NCBI GenBank assembly: GCA_002633005.1
Contig: NMRA01000010.1
Coordinates: 333,846 to 397,845, forward strand
Length of the DNA stretch: 64,000 nucleotides
Direction: 5' to 3'
Source: Phoronis australis
Taxonomy: Eukaryota; Phoronida; Phoronidae
A model generated the notes under the pieces. That model was not told the origin of the DNA. It saw only the letters and a program-made list of their open reading frames with translations, and did no database searches. Below, one piece after another: positions 34,921-46,689 of this stretch; position 1 is the stretch's first letter, and the number at the start of each line of letters is the position of its first letter. Position numbers and translations under genes: made by a program.

Positions 34921-36357
34921 GAATGCCATGGCAACAATTTCAAGGCTTGGAATGACAAATGACAAAAAGAGAAAATTTTTCTAGGTGGTGTACATGTAGA
35001 GGCTTGTGCCATAGAAATATTTTTTGTGTTGTGAAATTTAACTGAAAAAACGATTTTACGTGAATGAAGTCAAAATAAGGATAAAAAAGAGAAGAAGAAA
35101 GAGGAAATCAGAAATCAAATAAGAGGAAATCAAAACCAAAAAAGATTTCAACCCTCTTAAAAGAGGAAATTTCCAAGCCCTGAATTTGCAGGGCGCCACA
35201 TTTCTTTTTCTTTATTAGTTGCACAATGTCAGATTGTGACATAAAATTTGCCAAAAAGCATTCGCTGGAAGTACAGTATAGATTCTCTAGTTTGGTAGTC
35301 TCTGAAACTTGTGACACTGAAATTCCAGCCAAAATGGATTCTGAAGAATGGGACAACTATTATACATGATTGTAAAGTCTGAACCATAAAATTGTCAAAA
35401 ACAGCTGCCAACAAAACTAACATCTTTTTTGTAAGTTAGGCATGGCTAATATTAGTATTTCTAAAGTTGATACAGATCCAATCTTGAATAAAATAATTAA
35501 TTTTTCACTGTGTTCTAACTTGGAGACTTGTTACCATAATTGGTGTCAGACATTTTACCCCCTGCAAAGTATGAGTAACAAAAACTATGTTGAACTGAAT
35601 GAAAAACTTAAGATTGCTAGAAATAAAATATTCCAAACATTCCAATGAATTCAAAAAGGCAACAGTGCAGTGTAAGTTAAGTTTTGGCCAGATGAATATA
35701 GACTTGCTATTCACTTACCAAACAAACCTATATGGTAACTATAGCAACAAAAGCCTTGTATACAAAAATCTAAAAGCACCACACTTAACAAGGAGTTAAA
35801 GTCACAATTCATCAACAGACAACGTGCGCATAGAGCGGGGAATTGAAATGTTTACGGAACAACACTCGGTTTCTTGCACAAAATTTCACCAAGGACCTGG
35901 GACTTACCTAGCAACTGCCATGATAGCCATCACTGGGATAGCCAGTTTTAAAGAACGACAGCTCAGACATGGCCAAGAGAGAAAAAATGCTCGTTTTAAG
36001 ATAACCTCAGCGAAAATGATGGCTACATGAAGAATGTAACATTTCTGACTGTGTAAATTATATTGAAATTGGGTAGAAATAATTGGTTCAGTTCCATAAA
36101 TATTCAAACATAAATCCAGATTACAGACTATTACCCACAATGTTTACCATCACTATCAAACTGATGATCGGAAACGCTGGCAGCCATAATTTCCCCTGTC
36201 CTGTGACCTCAGGGTGACCGCATACGAAATCCCCCCATATGGCGAGACAGTATCAATCTCATGAATTTACATGGCAATTGCCCACTTTTCACATCCTAGA
36301 ACAGTCCCTGTCATGGATACCTCAAGGACAAGGAAATACTTAGCATGACAGCAGTAC

Positions 36358-36476
36358 CTCGTTTGAATTCAATCTCCAGTTTGTCTGGTTGATCAGGTGA
36401 CTTTCTGGGGTCAGTGGTCATTAAGTAAAGGTCAGGTGCCTCAGTCTTGGGATCTTCAAGGATTCCAGCTTCATAA
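36358..36476 (-). CDS. ASS1-like: Single exon of argininosuccinate synthase, antisense in an RLR intron
   Basis: The minus strand encodes YEAGILEDPKTEAPDLYLM, TTDPRKSPDQPDKLEIEFK and R, a close match to the segment of eukaryotic argininosuccinate synthase that reads YE(S/A)GILE(N/D)P...D..K.P..PD.LEIEFK. The enzyme joins citrulline and aspartate with ATP in arginine synthesis. Good splice sites flank it (acceptor TTTTCTCCATTAG before 36476, donor GTACTG after 36358); 119 bp, entering with one base and leaving in phase 1. No other exon of the gene is seen on either side. It may be an orphan exon (partial gene duplication), part of a nested gene whose other exons lie in the gap, or a misplaced contig. 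Flanking introns exclude a processed pseudogene. Confidence 0.8.
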
Positions 36477-36589
36477 CTAATGGAGAAAATGTCAAAGGGC
36501 AAAGGTAAACCTACTCTGTAATGCCATAAACAACAAACAATAACAACAATAAAAATAACTAATCTTAAATTTATCACGCCTTATGAATT

Positions 36590-38200
36590 GAAGCACTTCC
36601 CATTTAAAAAGGGACTTTCCCATTTTGTCCCAAACTGAAATGTAATATTACATTTCAGATAAATATCAACATTTTGTCATTAAATTTGGTTTATAATCGA
36701 TCATGACCCCCTCCTTAATGCATTTCATGTCCTACTTTTAAAAAACCTCATTTAGTCTTCTGTTAATTAGCCATTGAAATTTGCTGTCGTAATATTACAC
36801 ACAAGGAATGTGTAATATTACACACGACTGCTTGATATTACGCACGGGTCCGTAATATTACACACTGATGTGTAATCTTACGCATTTTTGCGTAATCTTA
36901 CACATCTGATGTGTAATATCAAGCAAGAATGAAATTTGCCGTATAGTGACTTGGGATATCTGAAATGCCGCATTTATTCGAATTTTGTTGCTTGTAGATT
37001 TCTTGGTTGTTTTTGATCCTTTTGTTTCGATGGTTTTGTCTTGTTTTAACACATACTAACTGCCCAGGATATACAGCTGAGACACCACGGTTAACACCAT
37101 TTTTGTTTAGGTATACGATATCGCGGCGGCAGCCCAACGGCGACATAGTAAAACTCTGGCGAAGCGCAATTTGCAGTTGCGATGACTTGAGATTTTCGAC
37201 GTGCGGCATTTGTTCGAATTTTGTTGAAACACTAACGCTCTGCAGTAAGTTCCATGTAGTTCATAAAACGACTTATGGGGTATTTTTGATCAGCTACGTT
37301 TTGTTAGTTTTATCTTGCTTATATTCATGCAAACAGGGCAGGATATACTCTTCAGACACCACGGGTAACAACAACTTTGCAGCGGCAGCCCAACGGCGGC
37401 ATGGCAAAACTCTGGCGAATCTCAACTGATCGAACCATCTGTGTCCTAAAAAAATACGCTTGTGAGAGCTAGCTTCAGTAAACAAGCTACTGTATCACTC
37501 TTTTTATCATTCCCTGGTGCTCCGATGCGTAATCTTACGCGCAACGCGTAATCTTATGCATTTTGCGTAATCTTACGCACTGACGTGTAAGATCATGAAA
37601 GAATGAAATTGCCTGTTGTCGTGACTTGGGATTTCTTAAGCTCCGCATTTATTCAAATTTTGTTGAAATACTAACGGTTGACAGGTATGAGACGACATCG
37701 CATGTTTTTATCATTTTCGTTTAGATGTGACTTCAACTTAGCAGGACATGCACTTGAGACACCTCGGGTGAACACTTATGTTTAAATACATTTTATAGTA
37801 ACGGCATTGGACAAATCCTGCCGCAGTGAAAGAAATTTTACAAGGGCAAATGATCGAACTGCCTGTATCCAAAAAATTAAGCCGCGCTTGTGAAGGCTAG
37901 CTTCAGGAAACAAGCCACTGTTTCCTTTTTCAATACCTTAGTCAGTATGCTCGCTTTTGTGATTTGACGCTCAAGTGCATAATCTTACACGTGTGTCCTG
38001 ATCGAAGTCACCTTCGACTGTTGAGTCCTTGGTCATACGACTACCCAGGTGAGCCTTCATTGCTGGGTGACTGAGCTTCAACAGCGCACCGCTCACACGC
38101 GTGTATTTTTGGAGCTCATTTTAGCGAGATATCACGACACGCCTGTGGTCGTAACCTTACGCACATGATATTACGCTAAAATATCTTGACCGTAGATCAA
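36590..38200 (+). repeat. Left inverted arm of the 17 kb element
   Basis: Contains TAATATTAC at about 36644, 36791, 36814 and 36853, with variants TAATCTTACGC near 36870-36900, 37530-37590 and 37980. The blocks TCTGGCGAA and GCTAGCTTCAG..AACAAGC occur in two diverged subrepeats (37400-37500, 37860-37920) and again, inverted, in the right arm. Confidence 0.7.
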
Positions 38201-41200
38201 TATTTTGGGTAGGTACCTGCTTCATGGGAAGCGGATTGTTCTGTTCGCTCTCGAGTTCTCCAAGGGATGCTCGCCTTGGTCTCTAAGTCGAGATAGACTA
38301 TTCTTCCAACTAGTTAATATACCAGTCATCATTGGAACCATCTGTGATTGTATGGTCGGTAGAGACTTCACACAAGAGGTTTTATTTCTCATTTTTGTCA
38401 CCTATATGTTGCGATTTTCCTCATTTAATTCACGTGAATTGTTTACTTACGTAAACTAAAGGTGGAATGAGACGTATATGAGATGAATGTGAGAGGGACA
38501 CTGCGGTGTACTTGTTTTTATCTAGTTGCGCTGTTTTAATAGATTGCGACAGAAATAAACAATAAGCAATGGATCTGTCCTAATAATAGGAGGGGGAGCG
38601 TGGATAATCTTGCACGGGTTGTTGTCTCGAAAAAGTCGGAGTAGTACAAGTCCACTCAATCGATCACATACCTTCTGAATGCGTCATATCACGCGTCCGT
38701 TTGCAGCTTTTTCGGAGGTGCTGTGTTGTGTTGGCATTGTCGCGAAAGAGTCTTCCGCTCGTTTTCTTTAACGTTTCTGTCCTGCTCTGATGCGCAGAGG
38801 AGCCTACTACTACGATTTTGCCGTAGTTTCTACCCTTTTGTTGCTTTCACTACGCCACTACGGTCAGGGTCAAGATTCTACGTTTTCGCGCTCAGGAGTA
38901 AATAAACTAAGACATGAACTTATGTTGTTTTTTATCGTTCTGTGATACATACGCCATAAGCAAGGCAAAACTGTGAGTTACAAATGTCAAAACACGCTGC
39001 TAATTTTTTTTCTTAATTATAAGTTCGTCGGATTCATTGTCTACTTGTGATTCAAGTTCCACTACGACGGTGATCGGCTTCGTCGGAAGGCGGCACCCAG
39101 ACGGAGACTGTTGGTAACTAATTCGTCCCTTGGCATCTAGCTCAGTGTTTTAAGATATTTTCCGTTTGTAGTGACACGTCGCTCGGCAACATTCCTTTAC
39201 TTTTACAGTTAAGAAATACTTAATAGAAAACGCCTTGTTCGGAAGTACGAACGCAAAATCGAACCTTGACGGCTTTTGCGAAGTGCCCAGTCTTTGATTG
39301 ACAGGTTGTGAGGTCACATGGCAGATTAAAGAAAAATAGGTCACATGACTTATTCGAACAATAACGCTTAATTGAAAATTATATCACGCTAAACTCCACC
39401 AACAACGTTCTTAATAGTGATCTTTCTTGACATGAAGAACCCAAAAGGTTACATGAGCGGCGATTATTATCTTACGGAGCAGCCACCGTGACTTCGTCCG
39501 AGAAATCACATTCTTATTACGAACAGCTGATTGCGAGTGAGTCCAGGATTGCAGGTGACAAAAATGAAGCGTTTTTACTGGTTGATATTTATGTGTCTGG
39601 GAGCGCGTGCGCCTGTCACGTATTTTCATTATCGTCTGATCTTGTCTTAGCGATCGAACTCATCCGGCGTCCGAGTCGAACAGTGAACAGACGGCAAAAA
39701 ACTAGAAAACTTGGGCCAGCCAACATACATTAATGTCCCCGGGCAGACAAGGCATCCGTGCATCAAACGTCCGACAGGGAGTGACAAACACGTTCGGTGC
39801 ACGCTGTGTGGGACCAACTTTCGCAATAATCATGGTGACCGATTAGAACAAAGCGTCGACACAAACAGAGGAAACATTAGAACTTGCTAAAATGGATGAA
39901 TAGTGGGTTTCCATTTTAGTTCGCGCTGAACTATTCTTGACCCCACAAAATTACTACTTTTTGTCCGGAAAACTACCACTTTCACTTCTTAGATGTTGGC
40001 ACCTCTGGCCATGCTTGACATGACGTTGACTCACAAAATGAAAGCTCATTCACACTCCCCTAGAATACACTGCATTACCGACACACGGAAGAATAGGCCT
40101 AGTATTACCTACTGATATCTGTCCCATTACGAATACATGATGCAAGGTCGCTTGATATTATGCACTGGCGCTTCGACAAGCCTCGCACGGGTGATTGTCC
40201 TCTTTCTTGAATTATACTGGCGGAAAGTTGTGAGTGACGACGTGCACCCCGTGCGAAGCTTATCCACACCCCCTGCAACATCAAATGAGCGTAATATCAG
40301 GCACCAGAGTGCTACTGACGTATCAAAATGGCGTTTCACAGTACATCATGTGCTCTCGAATAATGGGCACATTTTTCGCTTCTCTAGCTTTTGTACGTAT
40401 AAGTTGTTAGTAAGAGCGCAGCTTCCAAATGTACTTTTTAATGCTCGCCCAGTTGTGCCACGATCTTATCGATGGTTAGATCAGTCATCAGGTAATCGGT
40501 GGAGTCATCGGCACCAACGAATAAATCAGTAAGTTGTGCAACATGGGACATAGTTAAGATTGGCCTAACGACGCTTGTCGCTTCTTCCAACATGAAATTG
40601 CATAATGTTATTTCACCATTGCATTTTGAAGCTTTACTTCAAAAGTTCTTCCGGCAACTATTGTAATAAGTGCATTATCATGACGTCAGGGTAGCATAGG
40701 CAAGCTACTGGATTGTAGTGCTACGGTAGCCATTCTCGGCTATGTTGTCGTTATCCTATTGTTTTAAAAGTCTTAACTGTATCGTGATGTACTGAATTGT
40801 CTAACACATTTTCTATATCCTCTGTCAGGTGCAGTGCTTCTGAAACGAAGAGTTTACGCCGTTGATGGATTCTCTTACTGCATGCTCAAATTCTGTTTTG
40901 TTAGCTACAATAGTTAAGTAGTATTGATGAATAAGATGATTTTTGTTCACTAATCAAAATCGACCCTATTAAGTCCCGTCCACACACAGCCTACCCAACA
41001 ACGATTTGCCCTAGTGCTACACATATCCCCGATAGCAAGAGTAAGGAAGTTGTCGCTTAATTTGTGCCTGGCATGAATAGCTAATGCGAATACGGCGCAA
41101 ATAAAAAACGGATAGGAGTTCAGTAACGCGAGGACATCGCTAAAGGCAAGACATTGCAAGATTACGTTGGATATTTTCATATATTTTAAATGAAAACTTG

Positions 41201-43187
41201 TGGTTTTGGCTACATTTTAGCGAGGTCCTTGGGTAGGCCCCATCGTTACTGAACTCTGCCCCGTTCTGTATGTAACCGCAGGTGGTAATTACTTCCGCCG
41301 TGATTGCCCCAAGTTTGCGGCCACACAGCGATTAGAAGTGGCACAAGGTACCCTACTAAAACAAGTTGCCCTACCTCGACAAGGTGGAGTAAATTGTCAC
41401 AAGTGGGGTGAATTGCTCTAGTTTAAATAGCGTCCACATAGCCTCCAAAACTTGCAACAACCCGTTCCAGGAGTAACTTGTTCTAGGGCAAGTCTCTGTG
41501 TCATGGACGGTACTTCTGAAAACCCCTCGTTCATTTCACACTAACATTTGTTTTAGTACAAAAGCCGGTTGTTTCCGTGATCAGCCATCTTTGACAAGAG
41601 GTAAGCGTTTCATTTTTGTTTAGTGTTGCTGTTTTGTTTAAGCAATTTCTCGTTACTTTTTCGGGTGGAACAGCTTACTAATTTAAATGTCAGTCATTTT
41701 TTATTAAAATGACGTAGTCTATATTATTATAGAGGCTCTCACCTGAAGGCAGCCAAAATGAGGGAACCTTCATAAAGTGTCCCACCTGAAGGCGGCCATA
41801 AACGGGACCTGTTATATAAATTTAGAGCCTCGCTCTTGGTCTTTGGGAGGGGTCCTTGCATTAATATAGAGGACCCTACTTCTGAGGCTTGAAAATGAAT
41901 TTATCGCTTTAAGTCATTTTAATTAGTATGAAGTCGTTATAAGCTGTTAACAGTAATAAGCTGCTGGACACTTGCGATTTGATTTAGCGTCATTTGACGC
42001 TATCTCCGCCAGAATTTGACTCAACACGTGACTCGTAATTTCGCAATACCATACTATCCTAAGGGGACAACAAAATAGAAAACTGTATGCCAAAAGTATG
42101 AATTTTCAGTCGGCTCTCCAAAAACCTAGCAACACTCTTATGTTCAATCAAACTTGTCTCCAGGTTGTCACCTACGTATGCGGCTGGTTCTCCATATGTA
42201 AGAAGTTTCCTTTCGTGCTACAGGCCGGAGCCACAGAAATATTCTGTGAAGAAAACGATTTACTCGTCTTCACGCCGATGATAGGGGTGGTCTAACTGCT
42301 GACGAAATAACTGAGAATGAAGACTCCAATAAAATCCATTTATTCAAGAAATAATTCGATAAGTGTAAACTAATTGGCTTAGCTTGAGTTATTGCCACCT
42401 AGACGGAAGATGCATAACGGTATGACATTGTAGTAACTAATATATGTAATACCACAGCTCTCAGCCTCCTGCTGCATGTCAATGTCGATTTCGTGCCACC
42501 AATTGTCGATCGGATGCCCCCCGCAAATAAAACATATAATCCAAACAAAAATAAAACAACACTTACCTGTCGCCAGATTGAATGCATGAATAAAACCTTA
42601 GCTGAACGACACTGCCCCAAATCAAGAAAGTGAACATGTTAGTTATCCAGAAAAGTTCCGACACAGTTATGCAAATTTAAGAGGATCCACAGTAAATTTA
42701 CCTCTTGTAAGCCCTCTCAAGTATATGTCCAGATGGCGTGTCCAAAGAAACTTTTCCGAAAATAAACCTAGGACGCATACTTTTTAGAACAAAATTGTAT
42801 GGTTGTAACAAAAATTTCTCCAGTCTCATTATGACGATTTTTAGGGAGATTTTTAGGGATATTTTAAGGGCGAGGTACAGTACTAATACACCCCTACGTG
42901 TATTCGGCATAAATAATATTGGTCCGGGTGTATCGTTACATCAAACTTTGTCTCCTAGGCGTCATATTCGGAAATCACTAGCATTATTCACGAAAATTGT
43001 TTACATCAGTTGTAGTTAGCGCAGGCATCGGGCTGAGAGACACATCACCTGGGGTATATGAAACGAGTTAAAACTATAATTAGCAACACAACACTAAAAG
43101 CTTTTGAATCTAGCAATTTGAAGTATTTGTACGACTGAAGTGCTCCGAAAACTATCTTAGTAATGTTTGAGATCGACAAGTTGCACT

Positions 43188-43340
43188 CAGTGGTGGATTT
43201 AGAGGGGGGCCATGGCCCCCCTATAATTCTCCCAGATTCCATTTGGCGATGCGGGGGTGCAAATGTCTGTCGGGAAAAATCCTGGCTAATACTCTGCCCT
43301 GGCCCCCCCCAACTCAAAATCCTGGATCCCCCCCTGGGAC
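43188..43340. mobile_element. MITE copy 3 (short, CAGTGGTGGATTTAGAGG)
   Basis: Begins CAGTGGTGGATTTAGAGGGG with a GGCCATGGCCCCCC palindrome and ends CCTGGATCCCCCCCTGGG. Related at its ends to the copies at 3426, 11222 and 31630. Right boundary approximate. Confidence 0.55.
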
Positions 43341-43834
43341 TCCCGTCATTCGATAAAGGGTTACAAAATATGATTGTCTGTTCATTGCCTTATCAAACTT
43401 TTGTGGCTTAAGTCTTATAAGTCTTTGATACGTCACAAATGCTCTCCCCACTGAGATAAAACTACAAAACCTACATGTGACGGCGGCGATCAAATAATAT
43501 GTATCCCATGATCCTCTTGCCGAGACACGCTGTTGAATTAGCTTGCTCCTCACGGTGAATCAGTAGATTTTATTCTCGTTTCAGTTCATGAATTGAAGAA
43601 ACCACCAAGTGAGCCGATGTGGTACGGTGTACACGATACACATCAACATAATTGTTCTTTTCACTCTTTTGCGGAACTTACCATTAAGTAGGAATATAAT
43701 AGGAGACTTGGTTATACACTATTCCATCAATCTACATAGCCATGTGAGGCCTGGGCACACATCTGTTTGATTATTCCAAAGTATTAGTAAGGGTTTGTGA
43801 TTATCACGGACTATTCAGCTGTTAGCTGGTTCAA

Positions 43835-44611
43835 ACTAGTTCGCGTCGTAGAACTCTTGCTAGCTAGAGTTCTGTTTGCTTGTATTCCGAGTCATCAAAA
43901 AGATCTTGTTGAAGCTTGAGGTGCTTGGTAAAGAAGACTAATTTCATGTAACAAGTACCGTATGGCAATGACGTCGAAGATGCCGAATGAAATCAAATTC
44001 GAAATGACATAATTTTGCGGGGATGTAATCTTGCTGGAAAGATTATGGTGTTTCTTGTTTATTTCAATTGACAATTGTTCTCCGTCGTAGTTATTTTTTT
44101 TGTTTTTAAAACGAATAACTTTAGAAAAAAAATTTTGGATTCGCAGACCAGCAATTGTTTAAATTAGAGAGGGATCACAAATCTGCACAGTGTGAACTGC
44201 TAGGATTCCTCAATTGCGTTTGTGAGCAGACAGCGCTTATACGTAGAGGTCAGACTGGGAATTTTTCAGGAAGAGCTCCGGAGTGCGTTCAGTGACGCTT
44301 GGACCTACAGTGAATTTCGCGTCTGTACTGCAAGGGTCAATACTATGAAAATAAAATCCCCGGAGTGAGAGCTCTTCGCGGTGTAACAACTCGCTCACTA
44401 ATCCATCATCATGGGCGAGTGATAGGAGACCGGTGAATAACTTAAAAACGCAAAAATGATGCAGTTTGGCGTTACACAAACAAAATCAATTGTGGGCGAA
44501 GACTGCGAAAAATAGCCGGGTTTACAAAATGACTACAGCGTTGTATTGACCGGGAAGCAACCAATCTAATACAACTTGTTAACGTCACGAGTCAAATTAA
44601 AGATCAAATGT
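43835..44611. repeat. Duplicated block, copy 1 (probable haplotype overlap at N 44612)
   Basis: ACTAGTTCGC... to CAAATGT, ending at the N. 44613-45395 repeats it with a few substitutions and one ~8 bp insertion. Confidence 0.8.
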
Positions 44612-44612
44612 N

Positions 44613-45395
44613 ACTAGTTCGCATCGTAGAACTCTTGCTAGCTAGAGTTCTGTTTGCTTGTATTCCGATTCATCAAAAAGATCTTGTTGAAGCTTGAGGT
44701 GCTTGGTAAAGAACACTAATTTCATGTAACAAGTACCGTATGGCAATGACGTCGAAGATGCCGAATGAAATCAATTTCGAAATGACATAATTTTGCGGGG
44801 ATGTAATCTTGCTGGAAAGATTATGGTGTTTCGTGTTTATTTCAATTGACAAATAAATATTGTTCTCTGTTGTAGTTATTTTTTTGTTTTTAAAACGAAT
44901 AACTTTAGAAAAAAATTTTTGGATTCACAGACCAGCAATTGTTTAAATTAGAGAGGGATCACAAATCTGCACAGTGTGAACTGCTAGGATTCCTCAATTG
45001 CGTTTGTGAGCAGACAGCGCTTACACGTAGAGGTCAGACTGGGAATTTATGAGGAAGAGCTCCGGAGTGCGTTCAGTAACGCTTGGACCTACAGTGAATT
45101 TCGCGTCTGTACTGCAAGGGTCAATACTATGAAAATAAAATCCCCGGAGTGAGAGCTCTTCGCGGTGTAACAACTCACTCACTAATGCATCATTATGGGC
45201 GCGTGATAGGAGACCGGTGAATAACTTAAAAACGCAAAAATGATGCAGTTTGGCGTTACACAAACAAAATCAATTGTGGGCGAAGACTGCGAAAAATAGC
45301 CGCGTTTACAAAATGACGGCAGCGTTGTATTGACCGGGAAGCAACCAATCTAATACAACTTGTTAACCTCACGAGTCAAATTATAGCTCAAATGT
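44613..45395. repeat. Duplicated block, copy 2
   Basis: Near-copy of 43835-44611, starting exactly after the N and continuing into unique sequence. Confidence 0.8.
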
Positions 45396-45643
45396 AAAGA
45401 AAACGTTCACGTTTTCACCCAAAACTTGTTGCATTGTCCATAACTTATCCAATGTTTACTAATGCCGCTTGCCTTCAACCTTCGAATAGTAGTGGTGTTA
45501 CACAACCGACATGAACTCATGTAACCAGACAGCAAAACTAGGTTAATTTATTTGACCCTGTGCTAACGAATATGTGCATCTTCACGCAAAGTGGTATGGG
45601 CCTGACAACCTATTACGCAACTGCTACTCTAGCCTAAAAATAG

Positions 45644-45672
45644 CAGCCGACCAGCTGGCAGCTGGTCGGCTG
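45644..45672. repeat. Perfect 14 bp-arm hairpin
   Basis: CAGCCGACCAGCTG, one base, then its exact complement. It sits in a GC-rich patch (45640-45790) with further GTCGGCTG-type motifs. Confidence 0.8.
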
Positions 45673-46689
45673 ATGACCGGTCGGCTGGGGAGTCGCCTTA
45701 TGAGTCGGCACTGCGGGCGGCCGCCGGTCGGCTAATTTTTAGTCGATCGGTTGGTGGCCCGTCGTCGGCCAATTTCCGACCGGGCGGACAAAAATTCGTG
45801 ATGTATGCTGTAGCTAAAATCTAATCAAAGTCGCGCGTTCCCATTTAAAATACACGGCCACATCTCACGCAATCTCACGAAGTCTTGCATTTAGGGAAAT
45901 CCTAGCGTTACAGAATGGGAGGCAGGTCTATGACTCGAAGAGACCTTTTTCCCGCTATTAGTGCCACGCATGGATTTCAGGCAGGTGTGTTGTCACCTAA
46001 CCTGATGGTGTAATCGCGGTGCAAGTACCTACTCGCTTTAAAATTTAAATGGCGCAAATTCGTCAGATTTTCCACAGGACACGTCGTAAAATTCCAAACA
46101 CGTCAGTCACAAAGGCCGGTACACATTTACGAACGTCGGCTAATCTGACCTTTCTGAAATTTTGATATTGCTCCACCGATTCATTTGGAAACAAACGCAA
46201 TCCGTACGCATCAGTTCCTTCGTCTGAATTTCCCCGTATTCCGCTTTCAAAAGTGTTCAAATCCATCCAGCACGTTACGCACCCTCGTTGTGGACTAGTA
46301 ACCCGGCGGCCTCATGGGCCTGCCGGGTTGCAGCCGTCTCGTTATCAGTTTGACAGTGGAAACCAATGTTTTCATAGACCTCTGCTTTCATCTAAGCTTA
46401 GGTAATCCAGCAATTGATGTTGTAAACAGCGCGCCTGGCACTAACCGACATTTAAAAATGCTATTTGCTAACGACCAACAAATGTTGCGAAGCAGTTGTA
46501 TTTTGTATGGAATACTTTCACCAAAAAACTTCGAATGGAGAAAAACGGTTGACTTTCAGAGAAATTACTCTCAACTTTCATCTGTTCATTCCTTTGTGTG
46601 ATTGTGAGGTCGTCCAGCTTAACCACAGTAATGGGTACCAACACAAAAGGCTTGTTGGACACGTTTAATCGACAGTGTTTCGAGATTAT

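Noticed and set aside
37007-37429. 140-residue open frame in the left arm of the 17 kb element
   Set aside because: It runs through repeats that also occur inverted at the other end, has no recognisable domain and mixes low-complexity stretches.
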